Positions 18,406 to 27,907 of a stretch of DNA of 56,290 nucleotides are shown in pieces (position 1 is the first letter of the stretch; each line of letters starts with the position of its first letter). The translations under genes and the position numbers were made by a program. Under the pieces are notes generated by a model. The model searched no databases, had not been told where the DNA came from, and was given only the letters and a program-made list of their open reading frames with translations. Source of the DNA: Promethearchaeota archaeon (GTDB lineage: Archaea > Asgardarchaeota > Lokiarchaeia > Sigyniarchaeales > SOKP01); contig JAHPYZ010000024.1 in NCBI GenBank assembly GCA_019058425.1, positions 1 to 56,290 on the forward strand, read 5' to 3'.

Positions 18406-18909
18406 ATGAAATTCAGTAGCCACATTTCTTTAATCTTATATATATTCTTAATATGTCTCTTAATTCCAGCAGTAAAAGCCAACCCCGTCCCTGCAAAGCC
18501 ATTAAGTGATATTTTTACTTTTCTATTTTTTTTACCATATATGTTCCTCGCATTCTTAATTACATTGGGATTAGAGCTTGTTGTTTTTTATGTAGCTTTT
18601 CTAGGTGATTTAGAGGGAAAAAATATGTCGAGAACAAATTTATCGAGAAAAATTTTGTATATAAATTCATTAACTTTTCCATTAGTACAGATTTTTGGGA
18701 TTCTTTTTGCTAGACTTTTTAGCACATATTTGCTACTTTTTATTTTATTAAATGAATTAATTGTAATTTTATTGGAATCACTTCTATTACCAGATATGAT
18801 TAAAAAAATAAATTATTCTCAGGTACCAAATAATAAAATTATTTTAACCACGATCATCGCAAATCTAGTTTCAATGGTGATAGGAACTCCGATAATTTCG
18901 ATTTTTTGA
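18406..18909 (+). CDS. Membrane protein with signal peptide, unknown function
   Basis: About 167 residues. The frame opens with a TTG at 18364, but the ATG at 18406 gives a clean signal peptide ('MKFSSHISLILYIFLICLLIPAVKA') and is chosen. A proline-rich stretch 'NPVPAKPLSD' follows, then about four hydrophobic segments. It resembles no family I can name. It trails the HEAT-repeat gene on the same strand. Confidence 0.6.
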   Translation: MKFSSHISLILYIFLICLLIPAVKANPVPAKPLSDIFTFLFFLPYMFLAFLITLGLELVVFYVAFLGDLEGKNMSRTNLSRKILYINSLTFPLVQIFGILFARLFSTYLLLFILLNELIVILLESLLLPDMIKKINYSQVPNNKIILTTIIANLVSMVIGTPIISIF

Positions 18910-19172
18910 ATACTTTTATTTTTTGGTCTAAATTGTTTTTGAATTATATTATTATTCTTATCTTCTAACAGTACGATAACCCCTCCCAGTTCTTCTTTAA
19001 TAGATAGTAATTTTCCAGCAAATTTTTATAAAATATGTTTAAATTTAGGTATCTTTTTTAACTAATCCTTCAAAAGTTGTTTTTGGGATAATGAATCTTT
19101 GTAATCATCTTCTAAATAAAAATTGACCTATTTGAAAAATCTTAATATAAAAAGCTATCCTTACTAACTATT

Positions 19173-19823
19173 ATGGAAAATCTAGCTAATATTGAACTAA
19201 GGGCTGTTGAAAATTCAATTATTGGTAAAAAGGAAATCTCATTTGCGAATGAACTAAAAAGAATGGCAAAAGAAGAGTTGAAAAAAGCTAAAAAAAGGGA
19301 AGAATTAATGCAATATCAATTATCAATTTCTAAAATCAGGGAAGATCTAGCAGAAGAAAATAGAAAAATTGTTGATCATAAACTAAAGTCGAAGCATCTG
19401 ATTCAAACCTCAGAAGCTGTTTTAAAGTATGATCAAGAATTTACGACCTTTCATGAAAAAATGGCAAAAATTCAGAGAGAAATTGCAATGGTACATAAAG
19501 AAATCGCACAGTTAGAAAGAAAGATTGCAGAAGATCGAATTGATTTGGCTAAAGAGAAAATTGATTTTGGTAAAAAAAGAATAAGTATATCTAAAAAACA
19601 AAAAGCATATGTTAAAGCTGTAAAAGCAGGTAATAAAGAAAAGAAATCTAAAGATATTCAATCTCAATATAGAAAAGAACAAAAGGAACTTAATGATAAT
19701 AGAAATGATATATTAAATGTAGAGAACAAAATCAGGAAGAACGTAAATAATATAGCAGATTTAAGAGGGAAACTAGCACTTAAACTAAAGGAAATTGAAA
19801 ATTTGCGATATTATTCAAATTAA
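19173..19823 (+). CDS. Coiled-coil protein
   Basis: 216 residues, almost entirely charged amphipathic helix rich in K, E and I, with continuous heptads from about residue 30 to 150 ('KMAKIQREIAMVHKEIAQLERKIAEDRIDLAKEKIDFGKK') and again at 160-210. No globular domain, signal peptide or membrane segment. Asgard genomes hold many such coiled coils, some of them ESCRT or cytoskeletal, but no specific ESCRT mark is visible here. Flanked by 260-bp AT-rich spacers, so probably transcribed alone. Confidence 0.7.
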   Translation: MENLANIELRAVENSIIGKKEISFANELKRMAKEELKKAKKREELMQYQLSISKIREDLAEENRKIVDHKLKSKHLIQTSEAVLKYDQEFTTFHEKMAKIQREIAMVHKEIAQLERKIAEDRIDLAKEKIDFGKKRISISKKQKAYVKAVKAGNKEKKSKDIQSQYRKEQKELNDNRNDILNVENKIRKNVNNIADLRGKLALKLKEIENLRYYSN

Positions 19824-20085
19824 ACAGATATAATTCATTCTAATATTTTTTTCATTGAATAACAATTCCATTTTTATCTTATTAAAAATGATAGAATAAT
19901 TATTTTGAAAAAAAAAAATTCTTGTTAGTATTGGGGCTAAAAATCAATTTTCTTATTGTCAATTTAAAATTATTAACTTTCTTTTCAAATATTCTTATTT
20001 TGGTAATATTTTTTTTAAAAAAGCTATTTTAATAATTGACACTTTCAATTATTTAATAATTAAATAAGTGGTTCAGTAGAATATT

Positions 20086-21576
20086 ATGACTGAAGATAAA
20101 CCAGAACAAACCGAAACTCCATATGAATACTCTTTTGAATTTATTCAGAAGAAATTGGAGGGAAAGAAAGATTCTTTTGGTATGTTGATGAAGGAGATTG
20201 TACGTACAGGCATTTGCACCGAATGTGCAACTTGTGCCGCAGTTTGTCCCGTCTTGGAATGGGATGATTTAACTGCCCAACCAAAACTTATAGGCAAATG
20301 TACAGGCTGTGGTATCTGCTATAATCAGTGTCCGAGAACTATAACCGATCCCTATCAACTCATGGGAGAATTTAAAACGGGGTATGTATCGAATACAAAT
20401 ATCCCAGAAGTGATTGGAGGTCAGGATGGAGGTACTGTTACAAGTCTTCTCTGTTATTTATTTGATGAGCATTTAATCGATGCTGCTGTAGTTACAATGA
20501 AAGATCCAAGTAATCCATGGCATCCGGTAGCTCAAATTATAACAAGTAAAGATGACGCTATTAAATCTTCAGGTTCAATTTATAGTCATTCTCAAACCGT
20601 TGAAGCATTGATGGATGCTGTACGTCAAGATTTTAGATCAATTGCATTCGTGGGTACACCATGTAATATTGATGCTGTATCAAAAATGTTTGATAGCCCA
20701 ACTGGTATGTTGAAGTATTTTATGCGTTGTCATGTTCTAAAGATTGGTTTATTTTGTATGGATTCATTTGCTCCTGAGGCAATTTATCCTTTCTTTGAGA
20801 AAGAGGGGATAGATTTATCAAAAGTACAAAAAATGGATATAAATAAAGGAAAATTTCATTTATATTATGATCCTCAAGGTGAACCTGTAAAATCCTATAC
20901 TATTAGGCAATTGGATAAGTTTAAGTCCTCGAGTTGTAATTTTTGTACAGATTTAACTGCTGAAAATGCTGATATTTCTGTTGGCTCCGTAGGAAGCGGT
21001 GCAAATAAGAATACCGTTTTTGCTAGAAGTGGAATAGGGACTGAAATTATGGAGGATGCTGCTGAAAAAGGGTATCTTAAAATTGAACCTTTTAATGCCA
21101 TCAATTTAAATGCGGTATTATTCTTAGCAAAGCTGAAAAAAGTGTCTCAATACACAGTAAGGAAACGAAAAGTTTTCATAGTGAGAGATGCTGATGAAAA
21201 GGAAGAACCAAGAATAGAGACAAAACCAGAAGTAGATCAAGCTGGCGTAAAACCGCCTTTAGGTGCAAGAAAATTCCTTAGTGTATCAAAGGACCTTAAA
21301 GAGACAGATCAAATCCTCAACATTTCATTAACAAATACAATTGGCTTTGTTTTAGAAGATATGAAAATAAGAATTGTTTCTGTAGAAGAACTTTTTGAGA
21401 AAAAGCCTTGGATAACAACTATTACAGAATTATTTCCTTTTGAAACTATTGAAATAGGATATCCTATAGATGGTGAACCTGGTCAGCCTATTAGAGCTAA
21501 CGTATTAGTTGAGGCTTCAACAGAAGCATTTGGGAAAATATTTTCAAGAACTCTAAAAATAGCACCAGAAGAATAA
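20086..21576 (+). CDS. FrhB/FdhB-like F420-type oxidoreductase with C-terminal extension
   Basis: 496 residues. Two ferredoxin motifs ('CTECATCAAVCP', 'CTGCGICYNQCP', about 44-85) precede an FrhB core with 'GGQDGGTVTSLLCYLFD', 'FVGTPCNIDAVSK', 'KIGLFCMDSFAPEAI' and 'CNFCTDLTAENADISVGSVGSG'. From about residue 370 a further 125 residues form an all-beta domain ('LNISLTNTIGFVLEDMKIRIVSVEELFEKKPW'), not present in the operon copy at 6707. No other dehydrogenase subunit adjoins it; the Rag-like GTPase follows after 78 bp. It may serve as a shared F420/ferredoxin adaptor. Confidence 0.85.
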   Translation: MTEDKPEQTETPYEYSFEFIQKKLEGKKDSFGMLMKEIVRTGICTECATCAAVCPVLEWDDLTAQPKLIGKCTGCGICYNQCPRTITDPYQLMGEFKTGYVSNTNIPEVIGGQDGGTVTSLLCYLFDEHLIDAAVVTMKDPSNPWHPVAQIITSKDDAIKSSGSIYSHSQTVEALMDAVRQDFRSIAFVGTPCNIDAVSKMFDSPTGMLKYFMRCHVLKIGLFCMDSFAPEAIYPFFEKEGIDLSKVQKMDINKGKFHLYYDPQGEPVKSYTIRQLDKFKSSSCNFCTDLTAENADISVGSVGSGANKNTVFARSGIGTEIMEDAAEKGYLKIEPFNAINLNAVLFLAKLKKVSQYTVRKRKVFIVRDADEKEEPRIETKPEVDQAGVKPPLGARKFLSVSKDLKETDQILNISLTNTIGFVLEDMKIRIVSVEELFEKKPWITTITELFPFETIEIGYPIDGEPGQPIRANVLVEASTEAFGKIFSRTLKIAPEE

Positions 21577-21654
21577 AAATCTAAATCAAATTTTATTAAA
21601 AAAGTTAAATGAAATAAATTATTATAAAACCCATTAAAAAAAGGAAAGTCAAAA

Positions 21655-22563
21655 ATGAAAATTAGTTTAGTTGGACTAAGTGGATGTGGTAAGACAAGCG
21701 TTTATTCAGTTGCTTTTGCCGCTAAAAGACCAGAAGATACCAAAGGTTTAGCACCTACAATTCTTTATGAGACTAGAAGGCATCCATTTCTTGGATTACA
21801 AGTTGGTATTTTTGATTTCGGTGGACAAGAGGAATTCAGAAAAGAGTATGCTGATAAACCCGAAATATTTCGAGGTACAGATATTCTTATTCCTATCGTC
21901 TCTCTGCATGAACCAAATACCTTTAATGAGGCTAAAGACTACTTTACTACTCTATTGGATATATATCGTAAAAATAATGAAAAACCCAAAATCTTTTTAT
22001 TCTTACATAAATATGATACAGAGGATTATCAGAAGGAACTCCTTGATACTAACGTTAAAAACGCTAAGGAGATCTTCCTGGATATGTTTAAAGATTATGA
22101 TTTTGACTATATGCTCACAAGTATTTATGAAGAAGATAAATTAGCAAAAGTATTTAGAGATGTTTTGATTTCTGAATATGCTGAATTAAAGGCTCATGTA
22201 GAAAAAGCGGAAAAACAGCTTGATGAAATTAAAGCTAAAGTCATTATTGCTGATATCTCAGGTAATGTCATCGTTCATAATGTCCAAGGTGTTAGTAGTG
22301 GATTAACTTTACGAGGAGATTTAAGAGATTTTATCAATGCTTGCAATACCGTTCGGGAAAACATATTTATGGCAGATTCTGCTAAATTTGGAGGTCGAGA
22401 CGGAGATGGTAAAGAAATTGAGCTACATATTTTCAAATACATAATCTCAGTCTTAGTCATGAAATCAGCAGAATTGGATCGGGATTCTCAGGATAAATTA
22501 AATATGCTTTTGAATGATATGAAGCTATTTGCCGATTTAATTATTACTGCTCATACAGATTAA
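21655..22563 (+). CDS. Rag/Gtr-like GTPase with C-terminal roadblock/longin-type domain
   Basis: 302 residues. GTPase domain: P-loop 'GLSGCGKTS' (7-15), a candidate switch threonine in 'LAPTILYE', G3 'DFGGQE' and a G4 'HKYD' in place of the usual NKxD. Histidine at this position is a hallmark of eukaryotic Rag/Gtr GTPases (HKxD). After a linker helix, residues about 190-300 form an alpha/beta domain ('KVIIADISGNVIVHNV...FKYIISVLVMKSAELDRDSQDKLNMLLNDMK') consistent with the roadblock-like dimerisation domain of Rag proteins. In eukaryotes Rags signal nutrient state on lysosomes; the archaeal role is unknown. No lipidation site is seen. Confidence 0.78.
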   Translation: MKISLVGLSGCGKTSVYSVAFAAKRPEDTKGLAPTILYETRRHPFLGLQVGIFDFGGQEEFRKEYADKPEIFRGTDILIPIVSLHEPNTFNEAKDYFTTLLDIYRKNNEKPKIFLFLHKYDTEDYQKELLDTNVKNAKEIFLDMFKDYDFDYMLTSIYEEDKLAKVFRDVLISEYAELKAHVEKAEKQLDEIKAKVIIADISGNVIVHNVQGVSSGLTLRGDLRDFINACNTVRENIFMADSAKFGGRDGDGKEIELHIFKYIISVLVMKSAELDRDSQDKLNMLLNDMKLFADLIITAHTD

Positions 22564-22726
22564 TTCTTAAATTTTCAATAAATATAATTTTCTTTATTTC
22601 TTTTTCTTAATTTTAAAGTAAATATAGATTTCATTTTATTTGGACTTATTTGTATCAATATAATTTAAAATTCATGTAGAAATATTGATATTAAACTAAA
22701 ATAATTTAGAAAAGAGAAATAAAATA

Positions 22727-23608
22727 ATGCCAAAAGCTAAAGCTAATAATATAGAAATTGAGTATGATACATTTGGAGATCCTTCTTCAAAACCATTATT
22801 ACTTATTATGGGGCTTGGTGCTCAGATGATCAGATGGGAAGAAGAAATGTGTGAAAAATTAGTGGAACGTGGATTTTATGTTATCCGTTTTGATAATCGA
22901 GATGTAGGGTTATCCACAAAATTTGATGAAGCGGGTGAACCAGATCTCATGAAATTGTATATGAAGGTGGCAAAGGGAGAAAAAATCGAATCGACATATA
23001 CATTAAATGATATGGCTGATGATGCAGTTGGGCTTTTAACAGCTATTAATATCGATAAAGCTCATATCTGTGGAGCATCAATGGGAGGAATGATCGCTCA
23101 AACTATTGCATATAGACACCCTTCTCGGGTCTTATCTCTTACATCTATAATGAGTAGCACAGGTAATCCAGATTTACCTCGTCCAAAACCAGAAGCAATG
23201 AAAGTATTAGTAGAACCCCCTCCTACTGAACGTGATGCCCTTATTGAACATGGTGTGAAGAATTTGCGAATTATTCATGGTAAAGGTTTTCCTTTTGATG
23301 AAGAAAGAGCACGCAGATATGTTAATGCATCATATGATCGCTCTAATTATCGAGCAGGTTTTTCTCGCCAATTAGCAGCAGTATTAGCTACTGGAAATCG
23401 TAAACAAGCTCTAACTTCTATAAGAGCTCCTACACTTGTAATTCATGGAAGTGATGATCCTCTTATGCCACCAGATGGAGGTAAAGATACTGCAGAAGCA
23501 ATATCCGACGCAGAATTACTCATTATAGATGGAATGGGTCATAGTTTACCTCCAGAAGTCTGGCCACAAGTGTTGGACGCAATTACAAATAACGCATCAA
23601 AAGCTTAA
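22727..23608 (+). CDS. Alpha/beta hydrolase
   Basis: 293 residues. The catalytic triad is visible: nucleophile serine in 'CGASMGGMIAQ' (near residue 118), acid in 'VIHGSDDPLMPP' and histidine in 'DGMGHSLPPEVW'. The oxyanion loop is 'LLIMGLGAQM'. The pattern 'FDNRDVGLSTKFDE' is typical of the esterase/lactonase-like branch that includes aclacinomycin methylesterase homologues. An AGAGAAA stretch lies before the ATG. Substrate unknown. It is followed on the same strand by the DNA glycosylase. Confidence 0.88.
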   Translation: MPKAKANNIEIEYDTFGDPSSKPLLLIMGLGAQMIRWEEEMCEKLVERGFYVIRFDNRDVGLSTKFDEAGEPDLMKLYMKVAKGEKIESTYTLNDMADDAVGLLTAINIDKAHICGASMGGMIAQTIAYRHPSRVLSLTSIMSSTGNPDLPRPKPEAMKVLVEPPPTERDALIEHGVKNLRIIHGKGFPFDEERARRYVNASYDRSNYRAGFSRQLAAVLATGNRKQALTSIRAPTLVIHGSDDPLMPPDGGKDTAEAISDAELLIIDGMGHSLPPEVWPQVLDAITNNASKA

Positions 23609-23657
23609 TATTAATATTTATTTTCAAAAATTATTTTTATTTATTTTAGTGGTCTAA

Positions 23658-24233
23658 ATGGTTAAAAAATGCGTATGGGTAGGTAACGACCCACAGATGA
23701 TAGAGTATCATGATAAAGAGTGGGGTACTCCTATTCATGATGATCAACTTCTTTTTGAATTTTTAATATTAGAGGGAGCGCAAGCGGGATTAAGTTGGAG
23801 TACAATTTTACGAAAACGAGATAACTTTAGAAAAGCTTTTGATAATTTTGATTATATCAAGATCTCAAAGTATTCTGAAGGAAAAGTAGAAGAATTAATG
23901 AATAATGAGGGAATAATAAGAAATCGACTAAAAATTAATGCTGTCATCGCAAATGCTAAAGCAATCTTAAACGTACAAAAGGAATTTGGTTCATTTAATA
24001 AATATATATGGAAATTTGTTAATTATAAAACAGTTGATAATAAGTTTAAAGAACTCTCAGAACTTCCCTCAAAGACCGAGCAATCAGAACAGATGAGTAA
24101 GGATTTAAAGAAGAGAGGATTCAAATTTGTTGGACCAACTATATGCTACGCTTTTATGCAAGCCGTAGGAATGGTAAATGATCATGTAATAGATTGCTTT
24201 AGATATGAAGAAATTGAAAAAAGATCTAGCTAA
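23658..24233 (+). CDS. tag: DNA-3-methyladenine glycosylase I
   Basis: 191 residues, full length for Tag. It removes 3-methyladenine from alkylated DNA. Zinc ligands are visible: Cys in 'KKCVWVG', His in 'EYHDKEWG' and the C-terminal pair in 'NDHVIDCFRY'. The base-pocket segment 'LLFEFLILEGAQAGLSWSTILRKRDNFRKAFDNF' is nearly canonical. It starts 50 bp after the hydrolase gene. It is common in bacteria and patchy in archaea, so acquisition by transfer is possible, though base composition matches its neighbours. Confidence 0.93.
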   Translation: MVKKCVWVGNDPQMIEYHDKEWGTPIHDDQLLFEFLILEGAQAGLSWSTILRKRDNFRKAFDNFDYIKISKYSEGKVEELMNNEGIIRNRLKINAVIANAKAILNVQKEFGSFNKYIWKFVNYKTVDNKFKELSELPSKTEQSEQMSKDLKKRGFKFVGPTICYAFMQAVGMVNDHVIDCFRYEEIEKRSS

Positions 24234-24258
24234 GAAGAAGCAAATATCTAATTATACA

Positions 24259-25383
24259 TTAATTATTAGGGATAGTAATAATAAATGTAGTTAGAGGATC
24301 ATTGGTAATTGTTATTTTCCAATTATGTGCTTCAATAATTCTTTTTACGATTTTTAATCCGATTCCTTTGTCTCTAAAATCAAGACTAAAATTTGGTTTA
24401 TGAAATTCATCAACTACATCATTAGAAATAGAAAATCCATCATTTTCTATAAAAATTATGATGTTACCATTATCATTTTTTGAAAAGATATTGATTAATT
24501 CTGATTTACCATGAATCACTGCATTTTCTAATAAGTTTTTCATTACCTGATAAAGGCGATATTTATCAGCGAAAACCGTAGGTAATCCATCAACATTTAT
24601 AGTTATATTTTTTGGGATTATCGTTTCCGCAATCTCTATTGTAAATTTATGTAAATCAACAAATTCAGCATTGTCAATTATTTTTCCAGAATCTGCTAAT
24701 TTTACTGAAGTTTCGAGTAACTGTTGAATTTGACTTATCTTTTTTAGTATTGTCTCTACTTTTTTATTATCTGATTCTCTTCCTATTAATTCTATATATC
24801 CTTTTATGGAGGTTAAATTACTCCGTAAATCATGAGCCATCATATGAGCAAATTGGCTTAATTCATGTTTTTGTTGGCGGAGAATATTCTGAATCTCCTT
24901 ATTATTTTTAATTGCTTGATGAAGCGGATTCAAAATTCTTTTTTTAGTAATAAATACAGTCATATTCAGTAATGATATAATATTAAGTAATCCAATAATG
25001 ATGAATCCAATAATAAAAGGAATATTAGAACGCAGTTGACCCCAGTTTGGTGTTGATTTTGTCATTAAATCAGCAAAATATGCACCATAAGCACAAAGGC
25101 CCGATAGGACCATCACTAAATCAAATTGAAACCTAGTTTTCTTTAAAAACCAACTTATCAGAAAGAGTGGAATGAATAACATAAGTCCATAACCTAATTC
25201 TATCATAAAAATCCGAAATTGAATTTGATTAACTAAAAAGAGTTGATAATATAATAAAAAAGATGTAATAGGAAATATAATAAAAGAAAAATAATTTAGA
25301 TAACTAAGGCCTCTCAATTTAACGTATTTTATAACTCTACTAAAAATTCTATTATTTCTATGGTTATTAATTTTAAACTTCAA
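24259..25383 (-). CDS. Membrane sensor histidine kinase
   Basis: 374 residues. Four hydrophobic segments occupy about residues 30-160, with short loops and therefore no large external sensor. The cytoplasmic kinase core follows: H-box 'AHMMAHDLRSNLTSIKGYIEL' (histidine near 182), N-box 'LLENAVIHGKSEL' and G-box 'FRDKGIGLKIVKRIIEAHNW'. No receiver or PAS domain is present and no response regulator gene is adjacent, so the partner must be elsewhere. Convergent with tag, 25 bp apart. Confidence 0.88.
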   Translation of the reverse strand: MKFKINNHRNNRIFSRVIKYVKLRGLSYLNYFSFIIFPITSFLLYYQLFLVNQIQFRIFMIELGYGLMLFIPLFLISWFLKKTRFQFDLVMVLSGLCAYGAYFADLMTKSTPNWGQLRSNIPFIIGFIIIGLLNIISLLNMTVFITKKRILNPLHQAIKNNKEIQNILRQQKHELSQFAHMMAHDLRSNLTSIKGYIELIGRESDNKKVETILKKISQIQQLLETSVKLADSGKIIDNAEFVDLHKFTIEIAETIIPKNITINVDGLPTVFADKYRLYQVMKNLLENAVIHGKSELINIFSKNDNGNIIIFIENDGFSISNDVVDEFHKPNFSLDFRDKGIGLKIVKRIIEAHNWKITITNDPLTTFIITIPNN

Positions 25384-25570
25384 CTCACATAGATTAAATC
25401 GATTATTTAATTATCAGCTTAAAAGTTTAAAAAGTATATTGTTAAAAGTTAAAAGTACCAAGCTTTGGTAATATTGATTCAGATATATCAAAGAAAATTT
25501 TTTAATAAATTTTGGATTTATTGAGAAATAAATAGTAATATATTTAACTTTCCATGAGAAAAGGTATATT

Positions 25571-25744
25571 GTGAGATGTCAATCTTGTTTAAAACAAGAA
25601 AATTTATACATGTGTTTTTTTACTGATAAGAATAAAGAAGTATATTTGTGCGCAAAGTGCCTCGGAAAAATATTGTTAGAGGATCCTCCCCCACCAATCT
25701 ATAATATGAGTAAGTTAGCTTATACTTGGAAAAAGACAATATAA
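25571..25744 (+). CDS. Small zinc-ribbon protein, 57 residues
   Basis: A GTG-started frame of 57 codons. Two CxxC pairs, 'RCQSC' (residues 3 and 6) and 'LCAKC' (27 and 30), flank a short hairpin-like segment, the arrangement of a treble-clef or zinc-ribbon knuckle. The tail 'LLEDPPPPIYNMSKLAY' is unstructured. Its stop is 8 bp from the convergent HAD gene. The cysteine spacing and lack of other explanation for this gap support a real gene; function unknown. Confidence 0.6.
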   Translation: MRCQSCLKQENLYMCFFTDKNKEVYLCAKCLGKILLEDPPPPIYNMSKLAYTWKKTI

Positions 25745-25752
25745 AATAGTAT

Positions 25753-26469
25753 TCAAAGGATAAGCTTTAAGTCAGCTAAAGCCCCTTTATATGTGGGTTC
25801 TGGTATATGATTAGCAAAATTTTTTTTTTGACTTTCGATATAAAACGTTAGCATTTCTAACCGAGCAGAAATCATATCTTTTTCATCGTCTCCAACCATT
25901 AAGCATGTCTCAGCTGGGTATCCAATTTTATCTATAATTTGTTCATAATAAAGCAAATGGGTCAAAGATTTGGTGGCATGACTATTTTCTATGGTTGTTA
26001 TTAAACGGTAAGGAAAATCGGCTACACCTGCCCATTCTAAGCGTTGTTCAATTGCAGTTGCCGGTAGTATCGGTGTTGTAGCAATTACAACATCATAACC
26101 TTTATCAAAGGCAGTTTGTATAATAGATCTTGCTTCAGGTTTCTTTCTCGTATATTGACGCAGTTTAGAAAAATCATTTTTATAAAAATTGTCAAAAAAA
26201 GGTTTTATTTCTTCACGAGTATGGCCTTCTAATGGAAAAAAGGCTTTAGCATAAACCTCTTCATTAGTATTGTATCCATTGTTTTCTTCAACAGCTCTAG
26301 ACGCTTTAAGTATTTTTGGAATGAACTTTTTTGGTGGAATAATATGAGCTACACTTTGAGCCAATAACTTTAAATATTGAGAGATAAAATTATCTAAATC
26401 AACATCTAATAATGTATTATCCAAATCAAAGAGAACTGCTTTGATTTTTTCATCTAATCGATTAGTCAT
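25753..26469 (-). CDS. HAD-superfamily hydrolase
   Basis: 238 residues. Motif I 'AVLFDLDNTLLD' supplies the nucleophile aspartate, motif II is 'VVIATTP' and motif IV is 'CLMVGDDEKDMISAR'. A helical cap lies between I and II (about residues 20-90), as in subfamily I haloacid dehalogenase/phosphoglycolate phosphatase-like enzymes. Motif III lysine is probably in 'SHATKSLTHLL'. The substrate cannot be predicted. It is transcribed away from the arrestin-like gene. Confidence 0.88.
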   Translation of the reverse strand: MTNRLDEKIKAVLFDLDNTLLDVDLDNFISQYLKLLAQSVAHIIPPKKFIPKILKASRAVEENNGYNTNEEVYAKAFFPLEGHTREEIKPFFDNFYKNDFSKLRQYTRKKPEARSIIQTAFDKGYDVVIATTPILPATAIEQRLEWAGVADFPYRLITTIENSHATKSLTHLLYYEQIIDKIGYPAETCLMVGDDEKDMISARLEMLTFYIESQKKNFANHIPEPTYKGALADLKLIL

Positions 26470-26695
26470 TGCTTTAAACGATTACGATATTTAATCTTAA
26501 TTGGTAAAATTAAACGTGATTCAAATTATTTATCATTTAAATTTCTAACTTAGACAAAAAAATTGACATTCATGAATAACAAATTATCCCTTATAAGAGA
26601 GAATGGTTATTTCCTTATTTCTTATATAAAAAGTTTTTATAAAATTCTATCTTTTTATACAAATAGTAGAAAAATTATCATTATACCTGTTTCGC

Positions 26696-27907
26696 TTGGT
26701 AAAGTTAAAATTATCTGATTTAAATAAAGGCGTTGTTTATCTCGGAGATAAGCTTAGTGTTCGGACTCAATTCAATTTTGATGAAGAAGCAGAAATTTAT
26801 TGGAGTGGAATTCAATTAATAACAAATCCACCTTGTGCTAAAGAGCTTCAAATTTCAAAAGAAGAAATATTTAGTAATGGTAAATTTGAACCTGGTGAAT
26901 ATATTCGTGAAAAATCTCTCTTAATTAAAACAAATATTGTACCAACGATAAAGAATAGAAATTTAAACTACATTCTAAAATTAAATCTAAGGCAACCAAA
27001 TCCAGTCAATCCAGAAGAAGATTTAGTGATAAATAAAACCCATGATATTGAAATTAAAGCACGGAATTCTGGACTCCAAGTAAAATCTCCAAAACCTATC
27101 TCTTTTTCTATTTCAGGATTAAATATTCTTTTAACAAAAGATATATTCAAACCAGGTGAAACTATAAAGATCGGTTACACTTCAGAGGAACTTAAGAAAT
27201 TGGAAGTTAGATTGCTGCAAAATTCCAACTTGGTTTGTTATTGTGAAGCATATGGTCAAAATTGTCGCAAGGTTGAAGAACTTCCACCAGCAATTGCAGG
27301 GGATGTTCGAACTCAAAATTTTGAGAAAGATTTTATGCTTTTAAAAGTTCCGGAAGTTGCGGAACCAAGTCATAATTTTCTCTGGTCTCCTTCTGAAAAA
27401 GAACAATTTGGATTTAGATATGGCGCTTATACTAAATGGAGCCTTTTAATTATTGGAAAGAAAAAACCCGAGTATGGTATAGAACCTATAAAAATGGAAA
27501 TCCCAATAACCATTTCTGCAGGTCCTATTTTACAAGAAAAAGTAGGAGTGGATTTCTTTTCAGAAAGTTCTGCTGCTGCTTCTTCATTGTTTGATGGAAT
27601 TTCAAAATTTCAAAAGACCTATAAGGTTGTCTCAATAGATTCTGATATTGATAAATATATTTTGAAAATAAAAAATATTTCAAAAGAAGATCTTAAAGGA
27701 GTTTCTGTAAATGTTTCAGGGCTTCAGGAAGGCCTCTTCGAGACTAGCCCCCATTTAACAGGTTTTAATTCATGGAAAAAGGGGGAAGAAAAAGAGATAA
27801 TATATGAAACAAAACAAAATATAACGGCTCTCATTTCAATTTTAGAAGATAATAGTCAACAGAGAATTCGGATTCAATCTCCTGTTTCTGAAGTTAGTTT
27901 TTTTTAA
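26696..27907 (+). CDS. Two-domain beta-sandwich protein, possibly arrestin-like
   Basis: 403 residues, TTG start. No signal peptide or membrane segment. The sequence is mostly short beta strands and looks like two tandem immunoglobulin-type sandwiches (about 1-125 and 130-275), each beginning with a 'GD/GE...V...' strand ('VYLGDKLSVRTQFNF', 'FKPGETIKIGYTSEEL'), and the first containing 'GEYIREKSLLIKTNIVPTI'. This is reminiscent of the arrestin/Vps26/Spo0M fold. The assignment rests on fold-like pattern only. Its stop overlaps by 4 bp the stop of the convergent receptor-like gene. Confidence 0.45.
   Translation: MVKLKLSDLNKGVVYLGDKLSVRTQFNFDEEAEIYWSGIQLITNPPCAKELQISKEEIFSNGKFEPGEYIREKSLLIKTNIVPTIKNRNLNYILKLNLRQPNPVNPEEDLVINKTHDIEIKARNSGLQVKSPKPISFSISGLNILLTKDIFKPGETIKIGYTSEELKKLEVRLLQNSNLVCYCEAYGQNCRKVEELPPAIAGDVRTQNFEKDFMLLKVPEVAEPSHNFLWSPSEKEQFGFRYGAYTKWSLLIIGKKKPEYGIEPIKMEIPITISAGPILQEKVGVDFFSESSAAASSLFDGISKFQKTYKVVSIDSDIDKYILKIKNISKEDLKGVSVNVSGLQEGLFETSPHLTGFNSWKKGEEKEIIYETKQNITALISILEDNSQQRIRIQSPVSEVSFF

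Noticed and set aside
18910-19172. Degenerate coding sequence on the minus strand
   Set aside because: Short protein-like stretches are seen in different frames but broken by several stops, and no homologous intact copy is in the window.
19173-19823. ESCRT-III-like (Snf7) protein
   Set aside because: It is coiled-coil and of similar size, but lacks the Snf7 helix pattern and any Vps4 or ESCRT neighbours.
26968-27150. Minus-strand reading frames inside the arrestin-like gene and similar antisense frames elsewhere
   Set aside because: They lack family motifs, lie fully inside well-supported genes and are expected by chance in AT-rich DNA.
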